From NCBI GenBank assembly GCA_020437105.1, contig JAGQWR010000080.1, forward strand, positions 1 to 34,079: a stretch of DNA of 34,079 nt. The letters are read 5' to 3'. Position numbers and translations under genes: made by a program. Numbering within the stretch: position 1 is the stretch's first letter; each line of letters starts with the position of its first letter. Shown in pieces: positions 1-9,265 of this stretch. The notes under the pieces were generated by a model. It was not told the DNA's origin and ran no database searches. It saw only the letters and a list, made by a program, of their open reading frames with translations. This DNA is from Saprospiraceae bacterium. GTDB taxonomy: Bacteria > Bacteroidota > Bacteroidia > Chitinophagales > Saprospiraceae.

Positions 1-91
1 CAAACCACTTGCGCTTGGGTATATAGGTCTCCCGAACCATTTATCAAACATATTGTTCGTCTGGAATGAGTATTCCCGAAAGGCAAAAATA

Positions 92-2458
92 ATGTCTGAA
101 AAGCGTAAAAAGTTTGGTACTGCTCCAGTTTTCTTTACAGCAATATCGACAATCCTTGGAGCAGTCATGTTCCTTCGTTTTGGTTTTGCTGTAGGAAATG
201 TTGGTCTGATTGGCACCATTGCGATCATTTTGATCGGGCATGCGGTTACTATTCCAACGGCTTTGTCTATTGCTGAAATTGCGACAAACCAAAAGGTAGA
301 AGGCGGAGGAGAATACTATATTATTTCCCGCTCATTTGGATTGGTAATCGGCTCATCGATCGGTATTGCACTCTATTTTTCCCAGGCAATTAGTGTCGCC
401 TTCTATATTATTGCCTTCTCGGAAGCATTTACCGCCTTATTTGAATTCATCTCCAACAACTATGATTTACATCCGACACTAGCCTGGCTGTTGGAAAAAA
501 AACAAACCGTAAGTGTGCCAGCTCTTATCCTCCTGACTATTCTTGTTTTGTCAAAGGGGGCAGCACTGGGAGTGAAGGCATTATATATAGTCGTCTTTAC
601 ACTTCTTATATCGCTTGTGGCCTTTTTTCTCGGACAAACAGATTTCAGCCACGCCAATAAATTAGACTTTTTTGCGACGTTGGAAACAGAGTTTCAGGAA
701 ACGCATCCAATCCCTGCTGATACGTCACTTGAAATAATAGATACAATCAAACTTCACCCGGGCGAAACGGTGATGCAAGAGGCAGGCGAAACGACACCTC
801 CTGCTATTCCACTGAAAACCCTTGGCTTTTTTGCTGTTTTTGCGATCATCTTTCCGGCTTTTACAGGAATGACAGCCGGTGTTGGCTTATCAGGTGATCT
901 GGCACGACCAAGCCGGAGCATTCCGCTAGGAACGATAGCCGCCACGATTTGTGGGATGATCATTTACCTCTTTATTGCGGTAAAACTCTCCGGATCTGCC
1001 AGTCCGACAGAGCTGGCAGATACCAGTAGGTTGGTTATGGCTGATATTGCCTGGCAAGGCTGGTGGATCATTCCGCTTGGCCTGGCTGCCGCAACGATTT
1101 CTTCGGCATTGGGATCAATTTTGGTGGCTCCCCGTACCCTACAGGCTATTGCACGGGACCGGGTACTACCATTTAGTGTATTGAGTTACTGGTTATCCCG
1201 GGGAAAAGGAAAAAATGATGAGCCTTATAATGCAACAATTCTAACAGTTGTGCTGGCTTTTGTCTTTGTTGTTATTGGAGAACTCGACTTCGTTGCAGAG
1301 ATCATATCGATGTTCTTTATGATGACCTACGGTACCTTGAATTTGATTTCCTTTCTCCAACATTTTTCGGCAGATCCTTCCTATCGACCTACATTCAGGT
1401 CGCGTTGGTTTATTAGCTTATTTGGCGCCATAGCTTGTTTTGGCCTCATGTTTTTCATGAATCCGGCTTATGCCATTTTTGCCCTCTTGTTGATGGTATT
1501 ATTTTATGTGGTAGTGAGTCGTTATAATCCGGATAAACAAAACCTGGCGGTTATTTTCCAGGGGGTCATTTTTCAATTTAGTCGGCAATTACAGGTTTTT
1601 TTGCAAAAAGCAGAAAAAGAAGATGTAGCTAATTGGCGTCCCTCAGCAGTCTGTATTTCAGAAAACTCTTTTGAAAGACTGGCCGCATTTGACCTCTTGC
1701 GATGGATTTCCCAGCGATACGGTTTTGGTACCTATATCCATAAAATCAGTGGTTATCTCTCAAAATCAACACATAAGGAGGCCCGGGAGGCAAAAGAACG
1801 CCTGATCCGAATGGCCGAAGCGAGTAAGAGTAATGTGTATATCGATACCTTGATCAGTCCGTCTTATACCTCGGCAATTGCACAAGTGATCCAGTTACCT
1901 GGAATATCAGGCTCAGAAAACAACCTGCTTATACTGGAGTTTTCGAAGCTAAGTCCACAGAATGTAATAGACGTGGTAGATAATTACAAACTAATCAATT
2001 CGGTGGATTTTGACCTGATTGTTGTGGGTAGTGGGGAGCGTGGTTATGGCATGAAAAAAGAAATTCACATTTGGATCACCGCCAGTGATTACGAGAATGC
2101 GAATTTGATGATCCTGTTAGGCTACATTATTCTGGGACATAAGGAGTGGAGTGAAGGTACAATCCGCATCTTTGCCGTGTTCCCGGAATCGACCTGTTCG
2201 GATGAGCGCATGCGCCTCTTTAGCTTGATAGAAGAGGGCCGACTGCCAATTTCACCTAATAATATTATCGTTATTCCCCGCCCGGAAGATCGCGGGATTC
2301 GATCTATCATCCAGGATCATTCAAGGGATGCTGATTTGACCATTTTAGGCTTTCAGGGAGAAAGTCTAAAACACAACGGGATTGATGTATTTACAGATTA
2401 CGACGGAATAGGAAATACGGTTTTTGTAAATGCTGCAGCACACCGAACTATCAGCTAA
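92..2458 (+). CDS. SLC12-type cation-chloride cotransporter / APC-superfamily permease
   Basis: Integral membrane transporter of the APC superfamily. It most resembles the Na-K-Cl cotransporter (SLC12) branch rather than ordinary amino-acid permeases. Seen: an opening typical of the family (FFTAISTILGAVMFLRFGFA), about 12 hydrophobic segments over residues 10-480, and a G-rich loop (FPAFTGMTAGVGLSGDLARPSRSIP) that matches the SLC12 signature. A soluble C-terminal half of about 300 residues follows. Its last part (VVGSGERGYG... HSRDADLTILGF) resembles the regulatory C-terminal domain of SLC12 proteins. An in-frame ATG lies at 53, but the ATG at 92 (MSEKRKKFG) puts the family N-terminus in register, so I use 92. 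The gene runs convergently into the MutS-like gene and overlaps it by 8 bp. The transported ion cannot be read from sequence alone. Confidence 0.85.
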   Translation: MSEKRKKFGTAPVFFTAISTILGAVMFLRFGFAVGNVGLIGTIAIILIGHAVTIPTALSIAEIATNQKVEGGGEYYIISRSFGLVIGSSIGIALYFSQAISVAFYIIAFSEAFTALFEFISNNYDLHPTLAWLLEKKQTVSVPALILLTILVLSKGAALGVKALYIVVFTLLISLVAFFLGQTDFSHANKLDFFATLETEFQETHPIPADTSLEIIDTIKLHPGETVMQEAGETTPPAIPLKTLGFFAVFAIIFPAFTGMTAGVGLSGDLARPSRSIPLGTIAATICGMIIYLFIAVKLSGSASPTELADTSRLVMADIAWQGWWIIPLGLAAATISSALGSILVAPRTLQAIARDRVLPFSVLSYWLSRGKGKNDEPYNATILTVVLAFVFVVIGELDFVAEIISMFFMMTYGTLNLISFLQHFSADPSYRPTFRSRWFISLFGAIACFGLMFFMNPAYAIFALLLMVLFYVVVSRYNPDKQNLAVIFQGVIFQFSRQLQVFLQKAEKEDVANWRPSAVCISENSFERLAAFDLLRWISQRYGFGTYIHKISGYLSKSTHKEAREAKERLIRMAEASKSNVYIDTLISPSYTSAIAQVIQLPGISGSENNLLILEFSKLSPQNVIDVVDNYKLINSVDFDLIVVGSGERGYGMKKEIHIWITASDYENANLMILLGYIILGHKEWSEGTIRIFAVFPESTCSDERMRLFSLIEEGRLPISPNNIIVIPRPEDRGIRSIIQDHSRDADLTILGFQGESLKHNGIDVFTDYDGIGNTVFVNAAAHRTIS

Positions 2459-4256
2459 TGTCAATACCCATCTTTTGCATTAAATGGGTGGCATTAAAGC
2501 TTTGGGTGATGCCTTTTTTTAATTTGTAATCAAAGAATAATTCTCCATCCTGAATTTCTACTTCCATGCGGAGATTTTCAATCGAACCATTTGATGTGTC
2601 CTCCATGTCGCCGAGTTCCAGGTCATGCGTGGCAATCAGGCCGGCGCCATTTGCCCGCAGTAATTGATGAATCAGTGCACGGGACCCTTTGTGTCGATCT
2701 CTGGAATTAGTGCCTTTCAGGATTTCATCCAACAGGAAAAAAGGAGTATGGCTAACATGCAAGGGAGATTCCACTGCTTCAATGATAAATTTCAGGCGTT
2801 TTAATTCCGCAAAAAAGGAAGAAGTGCTTTCGTGCAGCGCATCCTGCGTACGCATACTGGAGTAAACCCGCAACAGCGGCAGGCGCAACTTTTCTGCACA
2901 AACCGGACTGCCAGACATGGCCAAAACGATGTTTAGTCCGACAGTTCGTAAAAAGGTGCTTTTTCCGGCCATATTCGAACCGGTCAGCAATTTTATCTGC
3001 CCTTTTGTGGGCATGGCAAAATCATTTTTTACACCAATATGATCGGGTAATAATGGATGTCCTAACTGAACTGCTTCAAGATTAGATTGATCCACAATTT
3101 CCGGGAAAGTCCAGTGCGGTTGATTATAGGCTAAGGTGGCAATACTTTGCAGCGCCTCCAGCTCGGCCAATGCATCAAACCAGGGATCAAGCGATCCTTG
3201 TCTTCGGGCTTTCCATTTTTCGAGTTGTAATACCCAAAACAAATCCCACAAACCAAAGATGTTTAAGAAAATGGCGAAGGCATTATAGCGCACATTGAGC
3301 TGACTAATCTGGTAGCTCAATTTTTTAATGGCCTTGGATGCAGGCTCTTTGATGGATATTAAACGGTCGTATTGTTCCTGAATCAGTTTAGATTCCGGGC
3401 GTAATTTTTCAATTTGCAAACAGAGTTCGGCGTAATGTGAAAGCACCTTTTCGGCTTCCCCTGTATATTGGTGAATGTCATTTACGCGATCCAGCGTTCG
3501 ACGTAAAATGAGCATTTGGGGTACAAAAAACAGGAGGGCACCATACCAGGGCAGGTAAAAAATCCAGGCTATCAAACCTGCTGTACTTAAAAAAGGAGCC
3601 ACGATCAGGGCTGCTTGTAATAACTTATTTCTCAGTACCAGCGTAGGAGATTCCATCCACTTCCTGAGCAACAGGAGGTGCCTGGGGTTATCACTTATTT
3701 CTTTACCGAGTGCCAGATAATCCTGTCTCCAGTCGAGTTGACCACTTAATTCCTGAACAGCTGACTGCCGGTCCTTTATGGTTTCTGCTTCCGCCGGATT
3801 TAGGAAGTAGTTGGCTAGTCGTTGCCTTCCGATGGAGGTGCCACAACGATTCGCAAAATGGAAAAAAGAATGACTGCCAAACAAGTCCAGGTCAATAGCG
3901 TTTTCGTGCCAGGCGTCCAAAAAATCAGCGCCGGTATCCGGTGTAGAGCTGAAATCTTGTTGCAGCAAGGCTATTTCACGTTCATTAATTTCAATCAACA
4001 ATCGGGTGTGTTGCAGCGACTTTTGAATTTTCAAATGCCAGTTAATGAGGTAGCCAAAACCGGTAATGAGAAACAACGTGGCAAGAAGAGACGGAGCCAC
4101 TTCAAAATTGGTCCAGATATAGATCAAGACCCCAATTCCGACAAAAAACAGGATCAGGCGTAAGATCGAGCCATTTCGATAGCGTGTTTCCAGATTTCCG
4201 GCAATTCGCCGAAAGGCAGCTTCTCGTTCTTGATATACAGGCAAACGTACATTCAT
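2451..4256 (-). CDS. Membrane-anchored MutS-family ATPase (MutS domain V protein)
   Basis: A protein of about 600 residues carrying only the core and ATPase parts of MutS. Seen: Walker A GSNMAGKST (about residue 425), Walker B FFLLDEILKGTN, the STSSFFAEL signature between them, and ATHDLELG after. The mismatch-binding domains I and II are absent. In their place the N-terminal half has two hydrophobic hairpins (LILFFVGIGVLIYIW followed by LLATLFLITGFGYLI, then ALIVAPFLSTAGLIAWIF followed by ALLFFVPQMLIL), so it is probably anchored in the inner membrane. MutS homologues of this layout are common in Bacteroidota, but I know of no established role, and classical mismatch repair is unlikely. A longer reading from 4295 is possible. 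I chose the ATG at 4256 because a TAnnTTTG element lies just upstream of it (4261-4268) and inside the longer reading. Confidence 0.85.
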   Translation of the reverse strand: MNVRLPVYQEREAAFRRIAGNLETRYRNGSILRLILFFVGIGVLIYIWTNFEVAPSLLATLFLITGFGYLINWHLKIQKSLQHTRLLIEINEREIALLQQDFSSTPDTGADFLDAWHENAIDLDLFGSHSFFHFANRCGTSIGRQRLANYFLNPAEAETIKDRQSAVQELSGQLDWRQDYLALGKEISDNPRHLLLLRKWMESPTLVLRNKLLQAALIVAPFLSTAGLIAWIFYLPWYGALLFFVPQMLILRRTLDRVNDIHQYTGEAEKVLSHYAELCLQIEKLRPESKLIQEQYDRLISIKEPASKAIKKLSYQISQLNVRYNAFAIFLNIFGLWDLFWVLQLEKWKARRQGSLDPWFDALAELEALQSIATLAYNQPHWTFPEIVDQSNLEAVQLGHPLLPDHIGVKNDFAMPTKGQIKLLTGSNMAGKSTFLRTVGLNIVLAMSGSPVCAEKLRLPLLRVYSSMRTQDALHESTSSFFAELKRLKFIIEAVESPLHVSHTPFFLLDEILKGTNSRDRHKGSRALIHQLLRANGAGLIATHDLELGDMEDTSNGSIENLRMEVEIQDGELFFDYKLKKGITQSFNATHLMQKMGIDIS

Positions 4257-4260
4257 GGCC

Positions 4261-4268
4261 CAAAAGTA
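4261..4268 (-). promoter_or_regulatory. Candidate -7 element TACTTTTG for the MutS-like gene
   Basis: On the minus strand TACTTTTG fits the Bacteroidota -7 consensus TAnnTTTG. It ends four bases before the ATG at 4256, so the transcript would be leaderless or nearly so. No convincing -33 TTTG was seen. It argues against the upstream start at 4295. Confidence 0.4.
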
Positions 4269-4301
4269 GAGTAATTCTCCGGGGAGTACGTACATTTAGA
4301 T

Positions 4302-4724
4302 ATGAATGCTCATTTCAGAAACGGGATATTTTTAGTGGCTTGGAGCCTCTTTTTTGCACTGGCTTGCCATCCAACCAGTTTACCTGAAATTGATCCGGCT
4401 GAAAATACAACGGGCTATGATGCTTCGATTGAGGTGAGGGTGCTTGTTTGTGATCCACAAACAGATCCCCAATGCCTCGAGGCTTATGGTGCTCCGGGGG
4501 CTTCGGTTTATGTTTATTTAACGGAAGAAGACCGGGATTTTGGTGAACCCCTTTATCGTTCCGGCATCACTGGCGGGGAACAGGGGACGGTTCGTTTTTC
4601 AGCATTGGATCCCGGAAAACGGTTTTATCTCTCCACTGTATATCTCGGAGAGGCTATTTTGAGCTCCGAAACAGCGCCGGTAAATGGGATTGCCAAACAT
4701 GAGGTGATTTTTGTCGGGCAATAA
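4302..4724 (+). CDS. Small lipoprotein with an Ig-like/transthyretin-like domain
   Basis: A 140-residue predicted lipoprotein. Seen: a hydrophobic signal (IFLVAWSLFFALAC) with lipobox ALAC, giving Cys22 as the lipidated residue. A mature domain of about 115 residues follows with a beta-sandwich pattern: DASIEVRVLVCD, GAPGASVYVYLTEEDRDFGEPLY, GTVRFSALDPGKRFYLSTVY. This resembles the carboxypeptidase-regulatory/transthyretin-like folds seen in many Bacteroidota lipoproteins, where a small domain carries a covalent-modifier-like GA.V.V loop. The gene lies 45 bp from the divergent MutS-like gene and converges on the flippase gene with a 13-bp gap. Function unknown; it probably sits in the outer or inner membrane facing the periplasm. 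Confidence 0.75.
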   Translation: MNAHFRNGIFLVAWSLFFALACHPTSLPEIDPAENTTGYDASIEVRVLVCDPQTDPQCLEAYGAPGASVYVYLTEEDRDFGEPLYRSGITGGEQGTVRFSALDPGKRFYLSTVYLGEAILSSETAPVNGIAKHEVIFVGQ

Positions 4725-4737
4725 TCCCAAACATGGT

Positions 4738-6228
4738 CTAAAATAATTGTCGGATCATCTTTCCTTCATACTTCCAGAGGTAACCAATATAGGTAAGTAA
4801 AACCAGGCCATTTATGCTCAACTTAAAAAAGAGGGAAGCATTGGGGTAGATATTGCTGCTCAAGCCGGAGGCAAGTATATATAGTGCGCCAGCCAATGCG
4901 ATGCTGCGCCCCATACGCCGCAAGGGATAATTGATCGGATAAAAAGATCGTCCGCTTAGGTAACTGGCTGTGGCCATGAAAAAATAGCAAAAGAATGCAG
5001 CCCAGGCTGCGGCATAATACCCGACAGCCGGCATGGGTACAAAAATGAAATTAATCAACAAAGTGATGACGACACCTCCCAAACTAATATATGCCCCATA
5101 GCGGGTACGGTCGGCCAACTTGTACCAGATAGAGAAATTGTAATAGAGCCCCAGAAAAAGATAAGCCATTAACAGAATGGGTACTACGCCCAGTCCTCCC
5201 CGTAAATCCGGCCCGAGGAAGTATTTGACAATTTCCAGAAAGAGGCTGATCCCGAGAAAAACAACACTACCTACCAACGAAAAGGCATATCCTACCTGTG
5301 CATAAATTTCTCTGGAATCAGATTCCTGTGCATGCCGAAAAAAGAAGGGTTCGGCAGCATAATTAAAGGCCTGTGTAAAGAGATTCATGAGGACAGCCAG
5401 CTTTGAAGCGGCACTGAAAATACCTGTTTGCGCCCGGTTTTGCTGTAGGTCGCCCGGCAATAAGTGTTCAAGCAACGGCAACGCGATCAATTGATTGACC
5501 ACTGCCGCAAAACCAACAATAATTAGTGGTCCGGCATATTTGAGCATGGTTTTCCAGAGAACGGGATCAAAGACCCAGCGAATCCGCAGATAAACGGGAG
5601 AAAGGATCAATAAAATAATGCCATTTGCCAATAAATTAGCCAGGAAAAGATCCCCTATGCGATTTTCGGCCCGATAAAACCAGCCTGCCCATGCATGCCC
5701 ATTTTCGTATAGCCCGGGCAACACCTTTAGAAACAGGAAAATGAAGATGATATTGAAAATGATCTGCAAGGTCTTGGTTGCAGCAAACAACATGGGCCGG
5801 TTTTCCAATCGCAGTCGGGCAAACGGGATCGCAACCAGCGTGTCGAGTCCGATCATACCCAAAACGGTCAGAATATATTCCGGATGGGCTGAAAAATGGA
5901 GCCATTCAGAAATGGGGTTGATCCCAATCCAGATCAGCAGGCTGAAAGCGATGGTCGAAAAAATCAGGGAAAATGAAGCCGTCGAAAAGGCTTTATCCAG
6001 TTGTCCGTCGCGGCTACCAAACCGAAAAAAGGCCGTTTCCATGCGGTAGGTAAATAAAATGATCAGGATAGCGGCATAAGTGTATAGGATCGAGACTACC
6101 CCATATTCTGCTTCCGCGAATGTACGGGTCAGGTAGGGTGTCAGGATCATATAATTCAGCAATCTGCTTAGGATGCTGCTCGTGCCATAGATGGCTGTTT
6201 CGCCGGCCAGTTTTTTGATCATCGACAT
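4738..6228 (-). CDS. Wzx-type polysaccharide flippase (MATE/MVF superfamily)
   Basis: Predicted lipid-linked oligosaccharide flippase that moves undecaprenyl-linked sugar units across the inner membrane. Seen: the family-typical N-terminus MIKKLAGETAIYGTSSILSR, then LLNYMILTPYLTRTF, and about 12-14 hydrophobic segments along nearly 500 residues, the usual length. The mid-protein stretch with FTQAFNYAAEPFFFRHA is also typical of the polysaccharide-synthesis flippases of Bacteroidota. A TTG at 6237 could extend the frame, but ATG 6228 (MSMIKKLAG) or 6222 fit the family better; I use 6228. It is divergent from the M42 peptidase gene, and no glycosyltransferase gene is adjacent, so it is a stand-alone flippase. 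Its partner could be the sugar-modification genes at 24-30 kb, but that is only inference. Confidence 0.88.
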   Translation of the reverse strand: MSMIKKLAGETAIYGTSSILSRLLNYMILTPYLTRTFAEAEYGVVSILYTYAAILIILFTYRMETAFFRFGSRDGQLDKAFSTASFSLIFSTIAFSLLIWIGINPISEWLHFSAHPEYILTVLGMIGLDTLVAIPFARLRLENRPMLFAATKTLQIIFNIIFIFLFLKVLPGLYENGHAWAGWFYRAENRIGDLFLANLLANGIILLILSPVYLRIRWVFDPVLWKTMLKYAGPLIIVGFAAVVNQLIALPLLEHLLPGDLQQNRAQTGIFSAASKLAVLMNLFTQAFNYAAEPFFFRHAQESDSREIYAQVGYAFSLVGSVVFLGISLFLEIVKYFLGPDLRGGLGVVPILLMAYLFLGLYYNFSIWYKLADRTRYGAYISLGGVVITLLINFIFVPMPAVGYYAAAWAAFFCYFFMATASYLSGRSFYPINYPLRRMGRSIALAGALYILASGLSSNIYPNASLFFKLSINGLVLLTYIGYLWKYEGKMIRQLF

Positions 6229-6345
6229 GGGGCGCAAGGTACGGGATTCAGTTTGTTAGTTGAATAGTTTGTTATTTTCAGAATAACCTATCTTAGCAAC
6301 CTTTGGGGTATATTGCCGTTACGATAATTAAACAGGTTAAATTAT

Positions 6346-7395
6346 ATGATTCAGGTAGAGCTTTTAAAGGCTATTAGTGAAATTCCGGGTGCACCGGGCT
6401 TTGAGCAAAAGGTGCGGGAATATGTGATCGCTCAGGCTGGTCCATTGGTTGATGAGCTTTCTGTTGACGCCATGGGAAATGTTATTGCTGTCAAAAAAGG
6501 ACGGGTAGGCAAGCGCGTGATGGTGGCGGCGCACATGGATGAAATTGGATTCATCGTGACCCATATAGATGATGATGGTTTTATTCGCTTTCATACCTTG
6601 GGTGGCTTTGACCCTAAAACGCTCACTTCTCAGCGCGTAATTGTGCATGGTAGTAAAGATCTCATGGGCGTCATGGGATCAAAGCCGATTCACCTGATGA
6701 AACCTGACGAGCGTAATAAAGCGCCCCAGATCCATGATTTTTTCATTGATACCGGTTTACCTAAAAAGGAAATAGAGAAATATATTTCTGTAGGAAATCC
6801 AATTACCCGAGATCGCGAACTCATTGAGATGGGTGATTGCGTTAATGGGAAAAGTCTCGACAACCGGGTTTCAGTATATATTTTGCTTGAGTTATTGAGT
6901 GAGCTCCAGGGCGTCGAACTACCCTATGACCTCTATGCTGTTTTTACCGTTCAGGAAGAAGTAGGCTTACGGGGTGCCTTAAAATCCGGCCATTTGATTG
7001 ACCCTGATTTTGGTTTTGGCCTGGATGTAACGATTGCTTTTGATGTGCCGGGTTCACAGCCACATGAAGTGGTTACTAAAATGGGCGGCGGTGCAGCAAT
7101 CAAGATCATGGATGGCACCACTATTTGTGATTATCGGATGGTGCAATACATGAAGGAAGTAGCTACAAAACATAGTATTCCTTTTCAATTGGAAGTGTTG
7201 CCGGCCGGCGGTACAGATACAGCGGGTGTCCAGCGATCAGGTAAAAATGGTGCCATTGCAGGAGCGGTTTCCATTCCGCTAAGGCATATACATCAGGTTA
7301 TTGAGATGGCCAGCAAGTCAGATATCCGGGCTTCTATAGACCTGTTGAAAGTTAGTGTTTTGGAACTCGATCAGTACGACTGGTCATTTAGATAA
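6346..7395 (+). CDS. M42-family metallo-aminopeptidase
   Basis: Cytoplasmic dinuclear-metal aminopeptidase of the M42 (glutamyl aminopeptidase / deblocking aminopeptidase, tetrahedral TET) family, 349 residues, the normal length. Seen: the metal and catalytic residues in order, H63 and D65 in AAHMDEIGF, bridging D172 in SLDNR, the catalytic Glu pair E204-E205 in VQEEVGLRG, D227 in GLDVT, and the C-terminal His in RHIHQ. The PAGGTDTAG segment (about residues 287-294) is also typical. It is followed after 15 bp by the pterin dehydratase gene, so the two are probably co-transcribed. Probable role: recycling of peptides in the cytosol. Substrate preference cannot be told from the sequence. Confidence 0.93.
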   Translation: MIQVELLKAISEIPGAPGFEQKVREYVIAQAGPLVDELSVDAMGNVIAVKKGRVGKRVMVAAHMDEIGFIVTHIDDDGFIRFHTLGGFDPKTLTSQRVIVHGSKDLMGVMGSKPIHLMKPDERNKAPQIHDFFIDTGLPKKEIEKYISVGNPITRDRELIEMGDCVNGKSLDNRVSVYILLELLSELQGVELPYDLYAVFTVQEEVGLRGALKSGHLIDPDFGFGLDVTIAFDVPGSQPHEVVTKMGGGAAIKIMDGTTICDYRMVQYMKEVATKHSIPFQLEVLPAGGTDTAGVQRSGKNGAIAGAVSIPLRHIHQVIEMASKSDIRASIDLLKVSVLELDQYDWSFR

Positions 7396-7410
7396 TTTCA
7401 TAATATCAGC

Positions 7411-7656
7411 ATGTGGCAAGAAATTGAAAATCAACTCCGGGCTGAATTTGAATTCAAAGATTTCAGTCAGGCTTTTGCGTTTATGACGGAAGTTGCGCTG
7501 GTAGCAGAAAAGCTAAACCATCATCCCGATTGGCGTAATGTCTGGAACAAAGTTAGTTTCCGGCTTTCTACACACGATGCCGGTGATGTGATCACAGCGC
7601 GTGACCATAAGCTGGCAGAGGCAATTGATTTAATCCGGAAAAGGTATCAGGGCTAA
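7411..7656 (+). CDS. phhB: 4a-hydroxytetrahydrobiopterin dehydratase (PCD/DCoH)
   Basis: Small (81-residue) pterin-4a-carbinolamine dehydratase, which removes water from 4a-hydroxytetrahydrobiopterin after aromatic amino-acid hydroxylation. Seen: the family signature [16 protein letters not shown] with the active-site HHP, followed by [20 protein letters not shown], which supplies the other conserved His and the C-terminal helix. The length is slightly short of the usual 90-110 residues because the N-terminal strand is brief. It sits 15 bp after the M42 peptidase gene. No aromatic amino-acid hydroxylase gene is in the window, so its physiological partner lies elsewhere, or it acts as a stand-alone housekeeping enzyme. 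Confidence 0.92.
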   Translation: MWQEIENQLRAEFEFKDFSQAFAFMTEVALVAEKLNHHPDWRNVWNKVSFRLSTHDAGDVITARDHKLAEAIDLIRKRYQG

Positions 7657-7703
7657 GCATATCTTTGTCTTGTTGCCGCCTTAAATATCGATTTGTGAAG
7701 CGT

Positions 7704-7720
7704 CCGAAAACTTTTTTCGG
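7704..7720 (+). terminator. Hairpin after the pterin dehydratase gene
   Basis: CCGAAAA (7704-7710) and TTTTCGG (7714-7720) form a 7-bp stem with a CTT loop, 48 bp after the phhB stop. The T tract lies inside the stem and no T run follows, so this is a weak terminator candidate. It could equally act on mRNA stability. Confidence 0.35.
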
Positions 7721-7761
7721 GGTTCTTGACTTACATACATGATCATTGAAACTTACCCAAG

Positions 7762-7794
7762 TTTTGATTTTGGCACCCACATTGTTTAATTTTG
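7762..7794 (+). promoter_or_regulatory. Bacteroidota-type promoter TTTTG-N20-TAATTTTG
   Basis: TTTTG at 7762-7766 and TAATTTTG at 7787-7794 are 20 bp apart, matching the Bacteroidota -33/-7 consensus (TTTG, 19-20 bp, TAnnTTTG). The downstream ATG at 7832 would have a leader of about 30 nt. A second TATCTTTG lies further up at 7660-7667, just after phhB. Confidence 0.55.
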
Positions 7795-7831
7795 AAAGAG
7801 GGATCTTCCCATTTAAACGTGCAGAATCGGA

Positions 7832-9265
7832 ATGTTCATGAAAAGATTGCTCCTGTGTTGGATGCTGATTTTTCCTTTGCTGGCAGTTGCTCAAACGATC
7901 ACGGTATCAGAAGAAATATCTATCCGCAATGAGGTAGGTTATGAATTGATTGGAGAAATGGGCAACAGGGTTTTGTTGTTTCTGGATCGATCCTCTCGCT
8001 TTTTTGTACAGGCTTTTGATGAACGTATGCAATCAGTTTGGGAGAAGGAACTGGACCTGGACGCTCGACGCCCCACGGTGTTAGGGATATTAGGCCGCCG
8101 TCAGGATTTTTCCATTTTATATTACTACCGGGATAACGGCGACTATTTGCTAAAAATGCACACCTATGACCCGGCTGCCAATCTGATCGATTCTGCGACA
8201 GTTAAAAATTTAGGGCCCTTTTTATCTTTCCCCCAATTTGAAATTATCCGTTCGGAAGATCGGTCAAAAATTATGGTCTTTCGGCTTTCCGGCTTTAATG
8301 ATCTGGAAGCAACAGTGATCGACGTGCCTACACAGGAAGTTATTTGGGAAAGCAAATTCTCTCCCGAGGATATGGTCTATAGCCGGGATTTTCAACAGCT
8401 GTTGCTCAGCGACCACGGAGAAATGTATTTTATTCTGGATCGGGATAATCGCAGACCCCGGGATCAGGCACATCGCTATGAAGTTTTTATCGGCAGCCGG
8501 GATATTGGTCCGGAACCAGTTTCCCTAAGTCTGAAAATGAATGGATTGCTGACCTATGACGCCATGTTTTCTATCGATAATCTAAACAATTATCTGGTGG
8601 CTGGTGGGATGTATTACGACGATAATCCCGGTCGGGCGAACGGCTATTTCTACCTGCAATATGATTTGGATAAAGGCATGCAGCCTCTATTATCTTCCGA
8701 GCCATTCGATGATGAGTTTGTCATGAACCTGCTGGGGCAGAAGGGAAATAAAAAAAACAAGGGTGTAATAGAAACCTCTGTCCGGGAAATTGTACACCGG
8801 CAGGATGGGGGCATACTGATGATCGGCGAGCGCAACCGCACCTTTGAGCGTCAATCGACCTCTAGTAGAGCTGCTTATCGCGCTGGCGGTCAGTACATCA
8901 TTGATTATTATTATGATGAGCTGTTTGTAATCTCCATACATCCGGATGGTCAGACCCACTGGACGGCTGTTTTGCCTAAAAAACAATATTCTCAGGATGA
9001 TGATGCCGCCTATTCTTCTTATTTCTTAATGAAAACACCAACCAGTTTACGTCTCTTGTACAATGACGAAATTAGGCAGGAAAATATGGTTAGTGAATAT
9101 GTAGTAAGCGGGAATGGGATGTTTGACCGAAATTCGGTGTTTAGCACCGAACATCAGGAATTAAAACTATTGGTGCGAGATGCGGTGCAGACCTCGACCA
9201 GTGAGTTGATTATTCCTTCAGAGAGAAGAAACCGATTAAAATTGGTTCGAATTAAATACGATTAA
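7832..9265 (+). CDS. Exported protein of unknown function
   Basis: A 477-residue protein with a clear Sec signal peptide (KRLLLCWMLIFPLLAVAQ, cleavage likely after AVA). The mature part has no motif I recognise. It has repeated short beta-type stretches such as GNRVLLFLDRSSRFFVQAFDE, DFSILYYYRDNGDYLLKMHTYD and EVFIGSRDIGPEPVSLSLKMNG, which suggest a beta-propeller or other all-beta fold. No lipobox and no T9SS C-terminal domain are seen, so it is probably periplasmic. The start at 7832 (MFMKRLL) or 7838 (MKRLL) cannot be decided. A good promoter lies just upstream. The gene converges on the DUF6089 gene with a 4-bp overlap. Confidence 0.75.
   Translation: MFMKRLLLCWMLIFPLLAVAQTITVSEEISIRNEVGYELIGEMGNRVLLFLDRSSRFFVQAFDERMQSVWEKELDLDARRPTVLGILGRRQDFSILYYYRDNGDYLLKMHTYDPAANLIDSATVKNLGPFLSFPQFEIIRSEDRSKIMVFRLSGFNDLEATVIDVPTQEVIWESKFSPEDMVYSRDFQQLLLSDHGEMYFILDRDNRRPRDQAHRYEVFIGSRDIGPEPVSLSLKMNGLLTYDAMFSIDNLNNYLVAGGMYYDDNPGRANGYFYLQYDLDKGMQPLLSSEPFDDEFVMNLLGQKGNKKNKGVIETSVREIVHRQDGGILMIGERNRTFERQSTSSRAAYRAGGQYIIDYYYDELFVISIHPDGQTHWTAVLPKKQYSQDDDAAYSSYFLMKTPTSLRLLYNDEIRQENMVSEYVVSGNGMFDRNSVFSTEHQELKLLVRDAVQTSTSELIIPSERRNRLKLVRIKYD

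Noticed and set aside
7592..7894. 100-codon minus-strand ORF between pterin dehydratase and the next gene
   Set aside because: It overlaps the end of phhB and the start of a signal-peptide gene, and has a composition unlike a real protein.
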